DNA from: Xanthobacteraceae bacterium
GTDB taxonomy: Bacteria; Pseudomonadota; Alphaproteobacteria; Rhizobiales; Xanthobacteraceae
Direction: 5' to 3'
Length of the DNA stretch: 64,000 bases
Assembly (NCBI GenBank): GCA_029266425.1
Contig: JAQSWY010000012.1
Span: 62,001 to 126,000 of the forward strand
Shown here piece after piece: positions 24,269 to 32,693 of the stretch. Within the stretch, counting starts at the first letter, position 1. Every line of letters starts with the position of its first letter. The notes beneath the pieces were generated by a model. The model worked only from the letters and a program-made list of their open reading frames with translations, ran no database searches and was not told the DNA's origin. A program made the translations under genes and the position numbers.

Positions 24269-26023
24269 TCAATGATCGAAATGCAGCAGCAGGTAGGACG
24301 CGCCGTCCCTCGTGCCGGAGCGCACGCGGTCGGCGAGGCGCTGCACCAGCACGCTCGACACCCCGGCCATAGCGGCGTCGATGGCGTCCTCGTCGGCGTC
24401 GAGCAGGGCCTGGACATCCAGCACCGGCGCGTGCTGCGCACCGCTCAGCACCAGAGGCGGGCCGGTATGGATCAGCTCGATATCGAGATTGAACTCGTCG
24501 AAGCGGCCCTGGATGGCGGTCGGGTGGCGGCCCTCGCCCGAGGAGGCGATGAACTCGGCCGCTTCCAGCGCGGCGATGGCGGCGCGGCGCACCACGTCGC
24601 GGCGGGCCGCCCAGATGCCGCCCTGGGCCTCGACGAAATCGACGATGGCTTCCGAGGTCGCCTGCCCCTCCTCGCCCAGCGTGCGCCGGGCGCGCATCGA
24701 GGTGCCGAGCCGGAACAGCAGGTTCAGCGAGACCGCGGTGACGCCTGCCATGACGAAGCCGGAGCCGACCATATGATGCAGCACCGGCGGCACGTTCTCG
24801 ACCAGCTCCGGCATGAGCATCACGCCGAGGCCGACGGTGAGCGAGATGCCGATCATGAAGATGCCGCGGCTGTCGAGCTGGCGTGAGGCGGCAAGCTCGA
24901 GCCCGGACACGGCGAAGAAGCCGGCGGCATAGACCTCGATGGCGCCGATCACCGGGGTCGGGATCAGGGTCAGCGCCAGCGTCACCTGCGGCAGCAGGGC
25001 GACGATCGCGATCATCAGCGCGCAGGCGATGCCGATGTAGCGCGAGGTGGAGCGCGTGGCGTGGCTGAGGCCGATATTGGCCGAGGAGGTCGCGGTCGGC
25101 ATGGCACCCAACAGGCCGGCGATGAGATTGCCCAGGCCGTTGGCCTGCATGCCGCCGCTCACCATCTTCATGTCGGCGCGGTGCCAGTCGGCATCGTCCA
25201 TCTTGTCCATGATGACGACGCTGGCGAAGGTGTCGAGCTGGACCAGCAGCGCGACTATCACGATCACCGCCAGCATGCCGGGATCGAGGCCGAACACCGG
25301 CGTCGGCACGTGCGGCAGTGCGAACAGCGGCGTGGTGGCGAAACGCTCCAGCCCGTGCACATAGCCGAGCGCGGCAGCCACGACGATGCCCGCCACCATG
25401 CCGGCGAGCAGGCTGAACAGCTTCATCGCCCGGGTGCCCCAGATCGAGAAGCCGACGATGACGCTGAGGGTGACCAGTGCGATGACGAGGCTCAGCGGAT
25501 CGATGACGTATTTGTCGTCGAGCCCGAGCGAGTGCTCCAGCGCACCGCGCACCAGCGAGAAGCCGCCGACCGTCACCACCACGCCCATCACGGTGGGCGG
25601 GAAGAGCGGGCGCAGATGCGGGACGATGCGGCTGATGACGAGCGCGGCGCAGCCCGCCAGCACCGCCGCGGGCAGCACGCCGCCGAGCCCGTAGGTACTG
25701 ATCACGATGGCGATGAAGGGCACCATGATCGGATCGGGGATATGGACGATGAAGGCACCGGAGCCGAGCTTGCCGCCCCAGGACTGCAGGAACGTCGCGA
25801 GCGCCATGCCGAGGATGGAGCAGGCGAGGAAGGACTGGGTGTCCTCCAGCGAGAGATTGGCGAGCTTCGCCACCACGAGCGCATAGGCGGAGAGCGCGAT
25901 CGCCATGACCGCATGCTGTGCCCCGAGGCTGAGCGTCAGCCCGAGTTCGGGACGGTCATCCGCGGCATAGGCGATTTCGGAGGGGGTGCGTTTCGGGCGC
26001 GACGGGGGAAGACGAAAATTCAC
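24269..26023 (-). CDS. NCS2-family nucleobase:cation symporter with extra C-terminal domain
   Basis: 584 residues from GTG at 26023 (GGGAGGGG ribosome site). Residues 1-450 are a uracil/xanthine permease-type transporter with about 12 to 14 segments; the substrate helix region SGGMQANGLGNLIAGLLGAM, then TATSSANIGLSHATRS, is typical. Residues 456-584 are extra. They form a helix-rich stretch (VVRRAAIAALEAAEFIAS) and strands GRFDEFNLDIELIHTGPPL and a final SYLLLHFDH, which together look like a degenerate GHKL ATPase fold without the catalytic Asn. NCS2 proteins import purines or pyrimidines with H+ or Na+; the tail may be regulatory. It is monocistronic. Confidence 0.85.
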   Translation of the reverse strand: MNFRLPPSRPKRTPSEIAYAADDRPELGLTLSLGAQHAVMAIALSAYALVVAKLANLSLEDTQSFLACSILGMALATFLQSWGGKLGSGAFIVHIPDPIMVPFIAIVISTYGLGGVLPAAVLAGCAALVISRIVPHLRPLFPPTVMGVVVTVGGFSLVRGALEHSLGLDDKYVIDPLSLVIALVTLSVIVGFSIWGTRAMKLFSLLAGMVAGIVVAAALGYVHGLERFATTPLFALPHVPTPVFGLDPGMLAVIVIVALLVQLDTFASVVIMDKMDDADWHRADMKMVSGGMQANGLGNLIAGLLGAMPTATSSANIGLSHATRSTSRYIGIACALMIAIVALLPQVTLALTLIPTPVIGAIEVYAAGFFAVSGLELAASRQLDSRGIFMIGISLTVGLGVMLMPELVENVPPVLHHMVGSGFVMAGVTAVSLNLLFRLGTSMRARRTLGEEGQATSEAIVDFVEAQGGIWAARRDVVRRAAIAALEAAEFIASSGEGRHPTAIQGRFDEFNLDIELIHTGPPLVLSGAQHAPVLDVQALLDADEDAIDAAMAGVSSVLVQRLADRVRSGTRDGASYLLLHFDH

Positions 26024-26166
26024 GCGGCCAATCCCCTCCCCTGAGGCTGTCGATTCCCGGCGTCGCCTGCCGATACGGAAGGACAGGCTAGCACGCGTCG
26101 GTAAATTATTATCGAGGATTTGCGCGGTGATTCACCCAAGAAGGGTGTTGGCCGGCCGCACTGTTT

Positions 26167-26269
26167 CAGCATCCTTCGAGGCCGGCTTTGCCGGGCACCT
26201 CAGGATGAGGCGCGCTAGAAGAACCACCTCATCCTGAGGTGCGAGCGAAGCGAGCCTCGAAGGATGCTG
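26167..26269. repeat. Family A dispersed palindromic repeat, copy 4
   Basis: CAGCATCCTTCGAGG to CCTCGAAGGATGCTG, with CACCTCAGGATGAGG and CCTCATCCTGAGGTG inside. It lies in the 26024-26474 gene-free stretch. Confidence 0.87.
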
Positions 26270-26297
26270 AAGCAGAGCATCCCCTCCCTCCACCAAT

Positions 26298-26394
26298 CGT
26301 CATCCCGGACGGCCGCAGGCGAAGCCGGGATCGCGAGGCAAGGTTGCGTGGGACTTCACGCGCTCCCGGCTCTTCGCTGCGCCGTCCGGGATGC
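26298..26394. repeat. Family B dispersed palindromic repeat, copy 7
   Basis: CGTCATCCCGGACGGCCG to CCGTCCGGGATG, with the right-hand terminal GACG lost. It sits 28 bases after copy A4, so two families are stacked upstream of the sulfonate operon. Confidence 0.8.
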
Positions 26395-26418
26395 CTCCCC
26401 TTGCCTCTACCAAACTCC

Positions 26419-26443
26419 TTAGTCTATAGATTTTACAGACTAA
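26419..26443 (+). promoter_or_regulatory. Inverted-repeat operator candidate upstream of ssuD
   Basis: Arms TTAGTCT and AGACTAA are perfect, separated by 11 AT-rich bases (ATAGATTTTAC). The region is markedly AT-rich against its surroundings and ends 31 bases before the ssuD ATG. The geometry fits a LysR- or TetR-type site governing sulfur-starvation expression; no regulator gene is adjacent. Confidence 0.5.
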
Positions 26444-26474
26444 TAAACTCCACCGCAGAACAAGGCGCAGCGAC

Positions 26475-27650
26475 ATGTCCGACGTCACCACGAACGCCGA
26501 GAGCGGCGTCAATGTGCTCTGGTTCCTGCCGACCCATGGCGACGGGCGCCATCTCGGCACCACCATTGGCGGGCGCGAGGTCAATCTGCCTTATCTCCAG
26601 CAGGTGGCGCAGGCCGCCGACAATCTCGGCTATTACGGCGTGCTGTTGCCGACCGGGCGCAGCTGTGAGGATTCCTGGGTGATCGCCTCGGCGCTCGCGC
26701 CGCTGACCAAGCAGCTCCGTTTCCTGGTCGCGGTGCGCCCGGGGCTTGCCTCGCCGACGCTCGCCGCACGGATGACGGCGACGCTCGACCGCATCTCGGA
26801 CGGCCGCCTGCTCATCAATATCGTGACCGGCGGCGACCCGGTGGAGAATGCCGGTGACGGCATTTTCCTGAACCATGACGAGCGCTACGAGGTGACACGG
26901 GAATTCCTCGCGGTCTATCGCGCGCTGCTCGCCGGCGAGCATGTGAACGTTGCGGGCAAGCACATCCGCATCGAGGACGGGCATCTGCTGTTCCGGCCGA
27001 CGCAAACGCCGCCGCTCTATTTCGGCGGCTCCTCGGCGGCGGCCAACGACGTCGCCGCCGAGCATGTCGACAAATATCTCACCTGGGGCGAGCCGCCGGC
27101 GGCGGTGGCGGCCAAGATCCGCGAGGTGCGCGCGCTCGCCGCGGCGCGCGGGCGGCAGGTGACGTTCGGCATCCGGCTGCATATGATCGTGCGCGAGACC
27201 GACCAGGAGGCCTGGGCGGCGGCGGACGCGCTGATCAGCCATCTCGACGACGACACCATCGCACAGGCGCAGAAGGTGTTCGCCCGGCTCGATTCGGTCG
27301 GCCAGGCGCGGATGTCGGCGCTGCATGGCGGACGGCGCGACAAGCTCGAAGTCAGCCCGAATCTGTGGGCCGGCGTCGGCTTGGTGCGCGGCGGCGCGGG
27401 CACGGCGCTGGTGGGCTCGGGAGAGACGGTGGCGGCGCGGATGCAGGAATATATCGACCTCGGCATCGACAGCTTCATCCTGTCCGGCTACCCGCACCTT
27501 GAGGAATCCTACCGGGTCGCCGAACTCGTGCTGCCGCGCCTGAAGCTCAATCACGGCCGCCGGAGCGGGCGGCTCAATGTCAATACCGGGCCGTTCGGCG
27601 AGACCATCGCCAATGATCACCGTCCGGCACGAACGGCCGCGCAATCGTGA
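26475..27650 (+). CDS. ssuD: FMNH2-dependent alkanesulfonate monooxygenase
   Basis: 391 residues, the usual length. The TIM-barrel luciferase-like signatures are clear: [17 protein letters not shown] at the N-terminus, [15 protein letters not shown] near residue 55 (with the Cys and Ser positions of SsuD), [20 protein letters not shown], and [15 protein letters not shown] near residue 230 (catalytic Arg). The enzyme uses FMNH2 and O2 to release sulfite from alkanesulfonates. A flavin reductase gene (29246) and a sulfonate-type ABC importer (29848-32513) follow in the same direction, so this is a desulfonation operon. Confidence 0.93.
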   Translation: MSDVTTNAESGVNVLWFLPTHGDGRHLGTTIGGREVNLPYLQQVAQAADNLGYYGVLLPTGRSCEDSWVIASALAPLTKQLRFLVAVRPGLASPTLAARMTATLDRISDGRLLINIVTGGDPVENAGDGIFLNHDERYEVTREFLAVYRALLAGEHVNVAGKHIRIEDGHLLFRPTQTPPLYFGGSSAAANDVAAEHVDKYLTWGEPPAAVAAKIREVRALAAARGRQVTFGIRLHMIVRETDQEAWAAADALISHLDDDTIAQAQKVFARLDSVGQARMSALHGGRRDKLEVSPNLWAGVGLVRGGAGTALVGSGETVAARMQEYIDLGIDSFILSGYPHLEESYRVAELVLPRLKLNHGRRSGRLNVNTGPFGETIANDHRPARTAAQS

Positions 27651-27662
27651 GCGAGGCGGCAG

Positions 27663-27708
27663 AGCATGATCCGCAAAAGTTGGAAGACTTTTGCAATGAG
27701 ATCATGCT
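27663..27708. repeat. Family C dispersed palindromic repeat, copy 2 (inside the 5' part of a reading frame)
   Basis: AGCATGATC...GATCATGCT with inner GCAAAAGT / ACTTTTGC arms. This is a common Hyphomicrobiales palindrome. It lies just after the ssuD stop and stays in frame with the FAD gene when read from GTG at 27647. Confidence 0.8.
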
Positions 27709-27724
27709 TCAACGTATTGAACTT

Positions 27725-27774
27725 AGAGCACTATCTTATCGCTCGGATGATTCCATCCGAGCGGATAGGGCTCT
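27725..27774. repeat. Family D palindromic repeat
   Basis: AGAGC...GCTCT ends with a perfect 10-bp inner stem CGCTCGGATG / CATCCGAGCG and ATTC loop. It is another palindrome type seen widely in this order. It ends one base before the proposed GTG start of the FAD gene. Confidence 0.8.
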
Positions 27775-27775
27775 T

Positions 27776-29176
27776 GTGCCGGTCGCCATCATCGGCGGCG
27801 GCTTCTCCGGCGCCGCCGTCGCCTGGCACCTGCTGCGGCTGAGGCCCGAGCTTTCGCACATCGTCATCGTCGAGCCGCGCGCCGAGATCGGACGCGGCCT
27901 CGCCTATGGCGCGGCCGATCCGAGCCACCGGATCAATGTGCCGGCGGCGCGCATGTCGCTGATCCCGGATGAGCCCAACCATTTCGATGACTGGCTGATC
28001 GCCTCCGGCCATCTCGATGCCGATCCCGCGGCGCATCTGGCGGACGGCCGCAATTTCCCGGCACGCGCCGTGTTCGGCGCGTATGTGAATGCCGAGATCG
28101 CGAAGCTCGGCGAGCGTATCCGCCATGTGGCCGCATTCGCCGAAGACGTCACGGCGACGCCCGAGGGCTACACGATACGCTGCTCCAATGGCGAGACCGT
28201 GCATGCCGGCATCGTGGTGCTGGCGGTGTGTCATGTGCCGCCCAGTGCGCCGACCTTGCTGGAGGCGGCGCTCGGCGGCGATCCGCGCTTCATCGCCAAT
28301 CCGTGGGCGCCCGGCGTGCTCGATGCTATCGCGCGCGATGCCCGCGTGCTGATCGTCGGCAGCGGCCTCACCATGGCCGACATCGTCGCTTCGCTCGATC
28401 GCAACGGACACCGCGGCGAGATCGTCGCGGTGTCGCGGCGCGGCCTGCGCTCGCGCGGCCATCCGGCAGTGCCGTCCGAGCCCTATGGCGACTTCGCCAC
28501 TGAGCCCGCGCGCACGGTGCGGGCCCTGGTGCGAAGGGTGCGCGCGACGGTCCGCGAGGCGGCGCGCAAGGGCAAGAGCTGGCACGGCGTGCTCGACCAG
28601 GTGCGGTGGCAGGGGCCGACCATCTGGGGCGCGCTGCCCTTGCGCGAGCGGCGCCGGCTGCTGCGCCATCTGCGCCCGTTCTGGGATGTGCACCGCTTCC
28701 GCATCGCGCCGCAGATCGAAGAGGCGCTGGATCGGCGGGCGGCCGACGGCCGCTTCACCCTGCGCACCGCCTCGCTGCGCGGCTTCGCCAAAGAGGGCGA
28801 CCGCATCGCCGTCACGCTTCGCGACCGGCGCACCGGGGTCAGCGACACGTCGGCTTTCGACGCGGTGGTGCTCGCCACCGGCCCGGCGCATGGGCGGGCG
28901 TTCTCCGACAATCCGCTGCTTGGTGCGCTGGAGGCCGCGGGCCTCGCCCGGCCCGACCCGCTCCGGCTCGGCATCGAGGTCGACCAGGCGTCCCGCGCCA
29001 TCGGTGCCGACGGCGAAGCGCGCGAGGATCTCTTCGTCGCCGGCCCGCTCGCCCGCGGCACCTTCGGCGAGCTGATGGGGCTGCCGGACGTGACCAATCA
29101 CGCGATCCGCGTCGCTACCAGCGTTGCGGAACTGTTGCGTACCAATGCTTCCCGATTGGTTACAGATAAATCCTAG
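27776..29176 (+). CDS. FAD/NAD(P)-binding oxidoreductase of the sulfonate operon
   Basis: 466 residues from GTG at 27776. The reading is open back to GTG at 27647, which overlaps the ssuD stop (GTGA), but the intervening 129 bases are almost wholly two palindromic repeats, so the later start is preferred. The dinucleotide motif VAIIGGGFSGAAVAWHLLR opens the protein. Further features: GRGLAYGAADPSHRINVPAA, then VLIVGSGLTMADIVASLD for a second nucleotide site. It fits the FAD-NAD(P)-binding PF13454 group, whose reactions are mostly unknown. Position between ssuD and the flavin reductase suggests a role in sulfonate metabolism (inference). Confidence 0.8.
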   Translation: MPVAIIGGGFSGAAVAWHLLRLRPELSHIVIVEPRAEIGRGLAYGAADPSHRINVPAARMSLIPDEPNHFDDWLIASGHLDADPAAHLADGRNFPARAVFGAYVNAEIAKLGERIRHVAAFAEDVTATPEGYTIRCSNGETVHAGIVVLAVCHVPPSAPTLLEAALGGDPRFIANPWAPGVLDAIARDARVLIVGSGLTMADIVASLDRNGHRGEIVAVSRRGLRSRGHPAVPSEPYGDFATEPARTVRALVRRVRATVREAARKGKSWHGVLDQVRWQGPTIWGALPLRERRRLLRHLRPFWDVHRFRIAPQIEEALDRRAADGRFTLRTASLRGFAKEGDRIAVTLRDRRTGVSDTSAFDAVVLATGPAHGRAFSDNPLLGALEAAGLARPDPLRLGIEVDQASRAIGADGEAREDLFVAGPLARGTFGELMGLPDVTNHAIRVATSVAELLRTNASRLVTDKS

Positions 29177-29245
29177 TGACTAACTAGACAATTGGAAATC
29201 GCGTGCTTACCATTCCTGGGATCGTACCCCGGAATGGAGCATTCG

Positions 29246-29815
29246 ATGACGCGTCCCAGCATCGTCGGCATCAGCGGCAGTCTGTCGGCGCCCTCCCGCA
29301 CCCTGTCCTTCGTCCAGCACGCGGCGGAGCGTATCGCCGGCGACGTCGGCGGAGAGGCGCATATCATCGACATCGCAGCGCTTAGCGGGGTCGGCACGCT
29401 GCGCACCCGGGCCGAGGCCGATGCGCATGTCGAGGCGGCGCTGCGCGCGGTAGAGACCGCGGACCTGCTGGTCGCCGGCTCGCCGGTCTACAAGGGCTCC
29501 TATTCGGGCCTCTTCAAGCACTTCATCGACTTCGTCGATTATCGCAGCCTCATCGGCACGCCGGTGGCGCTGCTGGCAACGGGGGGCAGCGACCGCCATG
29601 CCCTCGTCATCGAACATCAGCTGCGCCCGCTCTTCGCCTTCTTCCAGGCGGCGCCGCTCGGAACCGGCCTGTTCCTCACCGATCGCGACCTCGCCGAGGG
29701 CCGGATCGCCAGCGGCCCGGCCGAGCAGCGCTTCGAGCGCCTCGTCGAGGAAGCCGCACACGCGCTGAAGGTGCGCAATTCCCACCAGACCCGGATTGCC
29801 GGCGCCGCCGCCTGA
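29246..29815 (+). CDS. msuE: NADPH-dependent FMN reductase (MsuE/SsuE type)
   Basis: 189 residues from ATG at 29246, with GGAATGGAG just upstream. Flavodoxin-like fold: VGISGSLSAPSRTLSFVQHA at the N-terminus, ETADLLVAGSPVYKGSYSG for FMN phosphate binding, and LLATGGSDRHALVIEHQLRP. It supplies FMNH2 to the SsuD monooxygenase encoded earlier in the operon. The best-named relative is MsuE of methanesulfonate use, but SsuE is not excluded. Confidence 0.88.
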   Translation: MTRPSIVGISGSLSAPSRTLSFVQHAAERIAGDVGGEAHIIDIAALSGVGTLRTRAEADAHVEAALRAVETADLLVAGSPVYKGSYSGLFKHFIDFVDYRSLIGTPVALLATGGSDRHALVIEHQLRPLFAFFQAAPLGTGLFLTDRDLAEGRIASGPAEQRFERLVEEAAHALKVRNSHQTRIAGAAA

Positions 29816-29847
29816 GCCCGCGCCCGCATCCCATCGGAGACCGCCTC

Positions 29848-30855
29848 ATGAAACGTCTCGTCCGCGGCCTCCTCGCCGCCGCCCTCATCGCCGGCAGCGC
29901 AGTTACGGGGAGTTCTTTGCCGGCCTCCGCCGAAGGACTGATCCGCATCTCCGAGCAGTTCGGCACGCTCTATGTGCCGTTCCATATCCTGCGCGATCAG
30001 AAACTCATCGAGAAGCACGGCAAGGCGCTCGGGCTCGACATCAAGGTCGAGTGGCGGAAGCTCTCCGGCGGCAATGCGGTGAACGACGCGCTGCTCTCCG
30101 GCTCGATCGACATCGCCTCCGCCGGCATCGGCCCGTTCCTCACCGTGTGGGATCGCACCAAGGGCGCGGTGAAGGTGATCGGCGCCTTCGGTGCGCAGCC
30201 GAGCTACCTCTTGACCAACAAGGACAGCATCAAGAGCCTGAAGGATATCGGCCCGAACGACCGCATCGCCACCCCGGCGGCCATCGTGTCGGTGCAGGGC
30301 CGCACCTTGCAGATCGCCTCCGAGCAGGCGTTCGGCGAGGGCCAGCAGAACAAGCTCGACGCCAACCAGGTGACGCTGCCGCATCCCGACGCCACAGCGG
30401 CACTGCTCTCCGGCTCGACCGAGATCACCGCGCACCTCTCCAATTCGCCGTTCCAGGAACAGGCGCTGAAGGACCCGAAGATCCACAAGATCTGGTCGTC
30501 CTATGACGTGCTCGGCGGGCCGCTGACGCCGACCCTGGCCTATTCGACGGTGAAGTTCCGGAACGAGAATCCGAAAACCTATGAGGCCTTCTTCCTGGCC
30601 TTCAAGGAAGCGACCGAGATTGCCGGCAAGGACCGCAAGCTCGCCGCCGAAACCTACGTGAAGATCGAGAAGTCCAAGCTCGATCCCGCCTTCATCCAGC
30701 AGGTGATCTCCAACCCCGAGGTGAAGTTCACCCTGGTGCCGCTGAACACCCAGAAATTCGCCGATTTCCTCTACAAGACCGGGGCGATCAAGGTGAAGCC
30801 CGCCAGCTGGAAGGACTACACCTTCCCCGAGTTGCACGACCAGCCGGGAAGCTGA
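29848..30855 (+). CDS. Sulfonate ABC transporter substrate-binding protein (SsuA/TauA-like)
   Basis: 335 residues. Signal peptide at residues 1-32 (MKRLVRGLLAAALIAGSAVT then SSLPASAEG). The mature part starts LIRISEQFGTLYVPFHILRD, resembling NMT1/SsuA-type periplasmic binding proteins, with GSIDIASAGIGPFLTVWDR and ATAALLSGSTEITAHLSNSP as lobe features. It would present an organosulfonate to the permease. It is followed by the ATPase gene after 3 bases. The exact ligand (alkane sulfonate, taurine or other) cannot be read from the sequence. Confidence 0.88.
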   Translation: MKRLVRGLLAAALIAGSAVTGSSLPASAEGLIRISEQFGTLYVPFHILRDQKLIEKHGKALGLDIKVEWRKLSGGNAVNDALLSGSIDIASAGIGPFLTVWDRTKGAVKVIGAFGAQPSYLLTNKDSIKSLKDIGPNDRIATPAAIVSVQGRTLQIASEQAFGEGQQNKLDANQVTLPHPDATAALLSGSTEITAHLSNSPFQEQALKDPKIHKIWSSYDVLGGPLTPTLAYSTVKFRNENPKTYEAFFLAFKEATEIAGKDRKLAAETYVKIEKSKLDPAFIQQVISNPEVKFTLVPLNTQKFADFLYKTGAIKVKPASWKDYTFPELHDQPGS

Positions 30856-30858
30856 GCG

Positions 30859-31668
30859 ATGCTGGCACTCTCTCGCGCTTTTCCAGTGCCGCGCCCCGGC
30901 CGCCCCGCCGTGCTGGAGGCGAGCGGCCTCACGCTCGATTACGAGACCGAGCGCGGCATCGTGCGTGCGGTGGAGGGCGTCGACTTCACCATTCTCGAGG
31001 GCGAGCGCCTCGTGCTGCTCGGCCCGTCCGGCTGCGGCAAATCCTCGATCCTGAAAGCCGTCGCCGGTTTCCTCAAGCCGGTCGCCGGCACGCTCGCCTC
31101 GCGCGGCAAGCCTGTTTCCGGGCCGGGGCCGGACCGCATCGTGGTGTTCCAGGAATTCGACCAGCTGCTGCCCTGGAAGAACATCATCGACAATGTCGCC
31201 TTCCCGCTGCGCGTCGCCCGCAAGCTCACCGTTGCCGCGGCGCGCGAGCGCGCCGCCATGGCATTGCGCCGAGTTGGCCTCGGCCGGGTGCTGGACCAGT
31301 ATCCGCACACGCTCTCCGGCGGCATGAAGCAGCGCGCCGCGATCGCCCGCGCGCTCGCCACCGAACCGGACGTGCTCCTGATGGACGAGCCGTTCGCCGC
31401 CCTCGACGCCCTCACGAGGCTGCAGATGCAGCGCGACCTGCTGGAGATCGCTGAAGAGACCGGGCTGACGCTGCTGTTCGTCACCCACGCCATCGACGAG
31501 GCGGTGCTGCTCGGCACCCGCCTGCATCTGCTCAGCGCCCACCCCGGCCGCACCATCGCCAGCTTCGACACCTCCGAATTCGGGGCTGCCGACATCGGCA
31601 CCGCACGTTTCGAGCGCGTGGTGCAGGAAGTCCATGCCCGGCTGTTCAGCACGGGAGAGGCACCATGA
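30859..31668 (+). CDS. Sulfonate ABC transporter ATP-binding protein (SsuB/TauB-like)
   Basis: 269 residues. Walker A GPSGCGKSSILKAV, Q-loop FQEFDQLLPWKN, signature LSGGMKQRAAIARAL, Walker B VLLMDEPFAALDALT and switch His in LLFVTHAIDEAV are all intact. The N-terminal ~15 residues precede the usual ABC start. It powers the importer formed with the preceding binding protein and the following permease, which it overlaps by 4 bases (ATGA at 31665). Confidence 0.93.
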   Translation: MLALSRAFPVPRPGRPAVLEASGLTLDYETERGIVRAVEGVDFTILEGERLVLLGPSGCGKSSILKAVAGFLKPVAGTLASRGKPVSGPGPDRIVVFQEFDQLLPWKNIIDNVAFPLRVARKLTVAAARERAAMALRRVGLGRVLDQYPHTLSGGMKQRAAIARALATEPDVLLMDEPFAALDALTRLQMQRDLLEIAEETGLTLLFVTHAIDEAVLLGTRLHLLSAHPGRTIASFDTSEFGAADIGTARFERVVQEVHARLFSTGEAP

Positions 31669-32513
31669 GCGATGTGCTGAGCCAGGCCCGTATTGATCCC
31701 GCGCCGGCCCCGGTCGTCGTTCGCGCGCACCCACTCGCGCGGCTCGCCCGCTCGCTCGCCTTCCGGCGCTTCATCGTGCTGGCGGTGCTGGCGCTCGCCT
31801 GGGAGATCGCGGCGCGGTGGCAGGACAATCCGATCATGCTGCCGAGCTTCACCGAGGCGGCGCGAGCCTTCATCGAAGCGAGCCTCAATGAGGGCCTTCT
31901 GCTCTCGGCCGCCGGTTCGCTGTGGGTGCTGCTCAAGGGCTATGTGCTGGCGCTTCTCATCGCGATGGTCATCGTCTCGCTCGCAGTGTCGAACGGTTTC
32001 CTGCGCGACGCCCTGCAGACAGTGGCGGCGATGCTGAACCCGCTTCCCGCCATCGCTTTGCTGCCGCTCGCTCTGCTCTGGTTCGGGCTCGGCGAGAAGA
32101 GCCTCTTGTTCGTGCTCACCAATGCCGTGATCTGGCCGTTTGCGCTGGCCGCGCTGCAGGGCTTCGAGGGCGTGCCGGAGACGCATCGGCTGGTCGGACG
32201 CAATTACGGACTGAAGGGTCCGTCCTATGTCTGGCACATCCTCATCCCCTCGGCCCTGCCCTCGCTGATCTCGGGCATGCGGGTCGGCTGGGCCTTCGCA
32301 TGGCGCACGCTGATCGCCGCCGAGCTGGTGTTCGGCGTCAGTTCCTCCTCCGGCGGGCTCGGCTGGTTCATCTTCCGCGCCCGCAACGAGCTGTTCACGG
32401 ATCGCGTCTTCGCCGGGCTCGCGACCGTGATCCTGATCGGCCTCTTGGTGGAGGCCGTTGTGTTCCGCGGGCTGGAGACGTTGACGGTGCGGCGCTGGGG
32501 GGCGCTGAAGTAG
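31665..32513 (+). CDS. Sulfonate ABC transporter permease (SsuC/TauC-like)
   Basis: 282 residues, about six membrane segments, with the first near residue 40 (FIVLAVLALAWEIAARW). The cytoplasmic EAA loop is visible as VPETHRLVGRNYGLKGPSYV then WHILIPSALPSLISG, the contact to the ATPase. The sequence MLPSFTEAARAFIEASLN before the second segment is family-typical. It closes the operon; repeat A5 follows 8 bases after the stop. Confidence 0.92.
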   Translation: MSDVLSQARIDPAPAPVVVRAHPLARLARSLAFRRFIVLAVLALAWEIAARWQDNPIMLPSFTEAARAFIEASLNEGLLLSAAGSLWVLLKGYVLALLIAMVIVSLAVSNGFLRDALQTVAAMLNPLPAIALLPLALLWFGLGEKSLLFVLTNAVIWPFALAALQGFEGVPETHRLVGRNYGLKGPSYVWHILIPSALPSLISGMRVGWAFAWRTLIAAELVFGVSSSSGGLGWFIFRARNELFTDRVFAGLATVILIGLLVEAVVFRGLETLTVRRWGALK

Positions 32514-32520
32514 GAGGCGC

Positions 32521-32637
32521 TCTGCTTCAACATCCTTCGAGGCTCGCTTCGCTCGCACCTCAGGATGAGGTTCATCCAAAAGAGCAACCTTATCCCGAGG
32601 TGCCGCCAAAGGCGGCCTCGAACGATGCTGAAGCAGA
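32521..32637. repeat. Family A dispersed palindromic repeat, copy 5 (full ends)
   Basis: The longest ends in the window: TCTGCTTCAACATCC at the left and GATGCTGAAGCAGA at the right. CCTTATCCCGAGG has two changes against the usual CCTCATCCTGAGG. Apparent reading into the helicase frame from 32565 falls within this copy and is rejected. Confidence 0.87.
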
Positions 32638-32693
32638 ACCGCGCCAAGAGTAGGCCGGTCGGATTGCGAACAAAACGGGAAGCATGCTTCCTG

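Noticed and set aside
29617..31734. 705-residue open frame on the minus strand across the sulfonate ABC genes
   Set aside because: It is antisense to binding protein and ATPase genes with intact motifs; its product is rich in His, Arg, Glu and Gly as expected of GC-rich shadow frames, and no domain is recognisable.
32565..32693. Upstream extension of the helicase gene
   Set aside because: The extension lies within and just after repeat copy A5 and does not look like helicase sequence.
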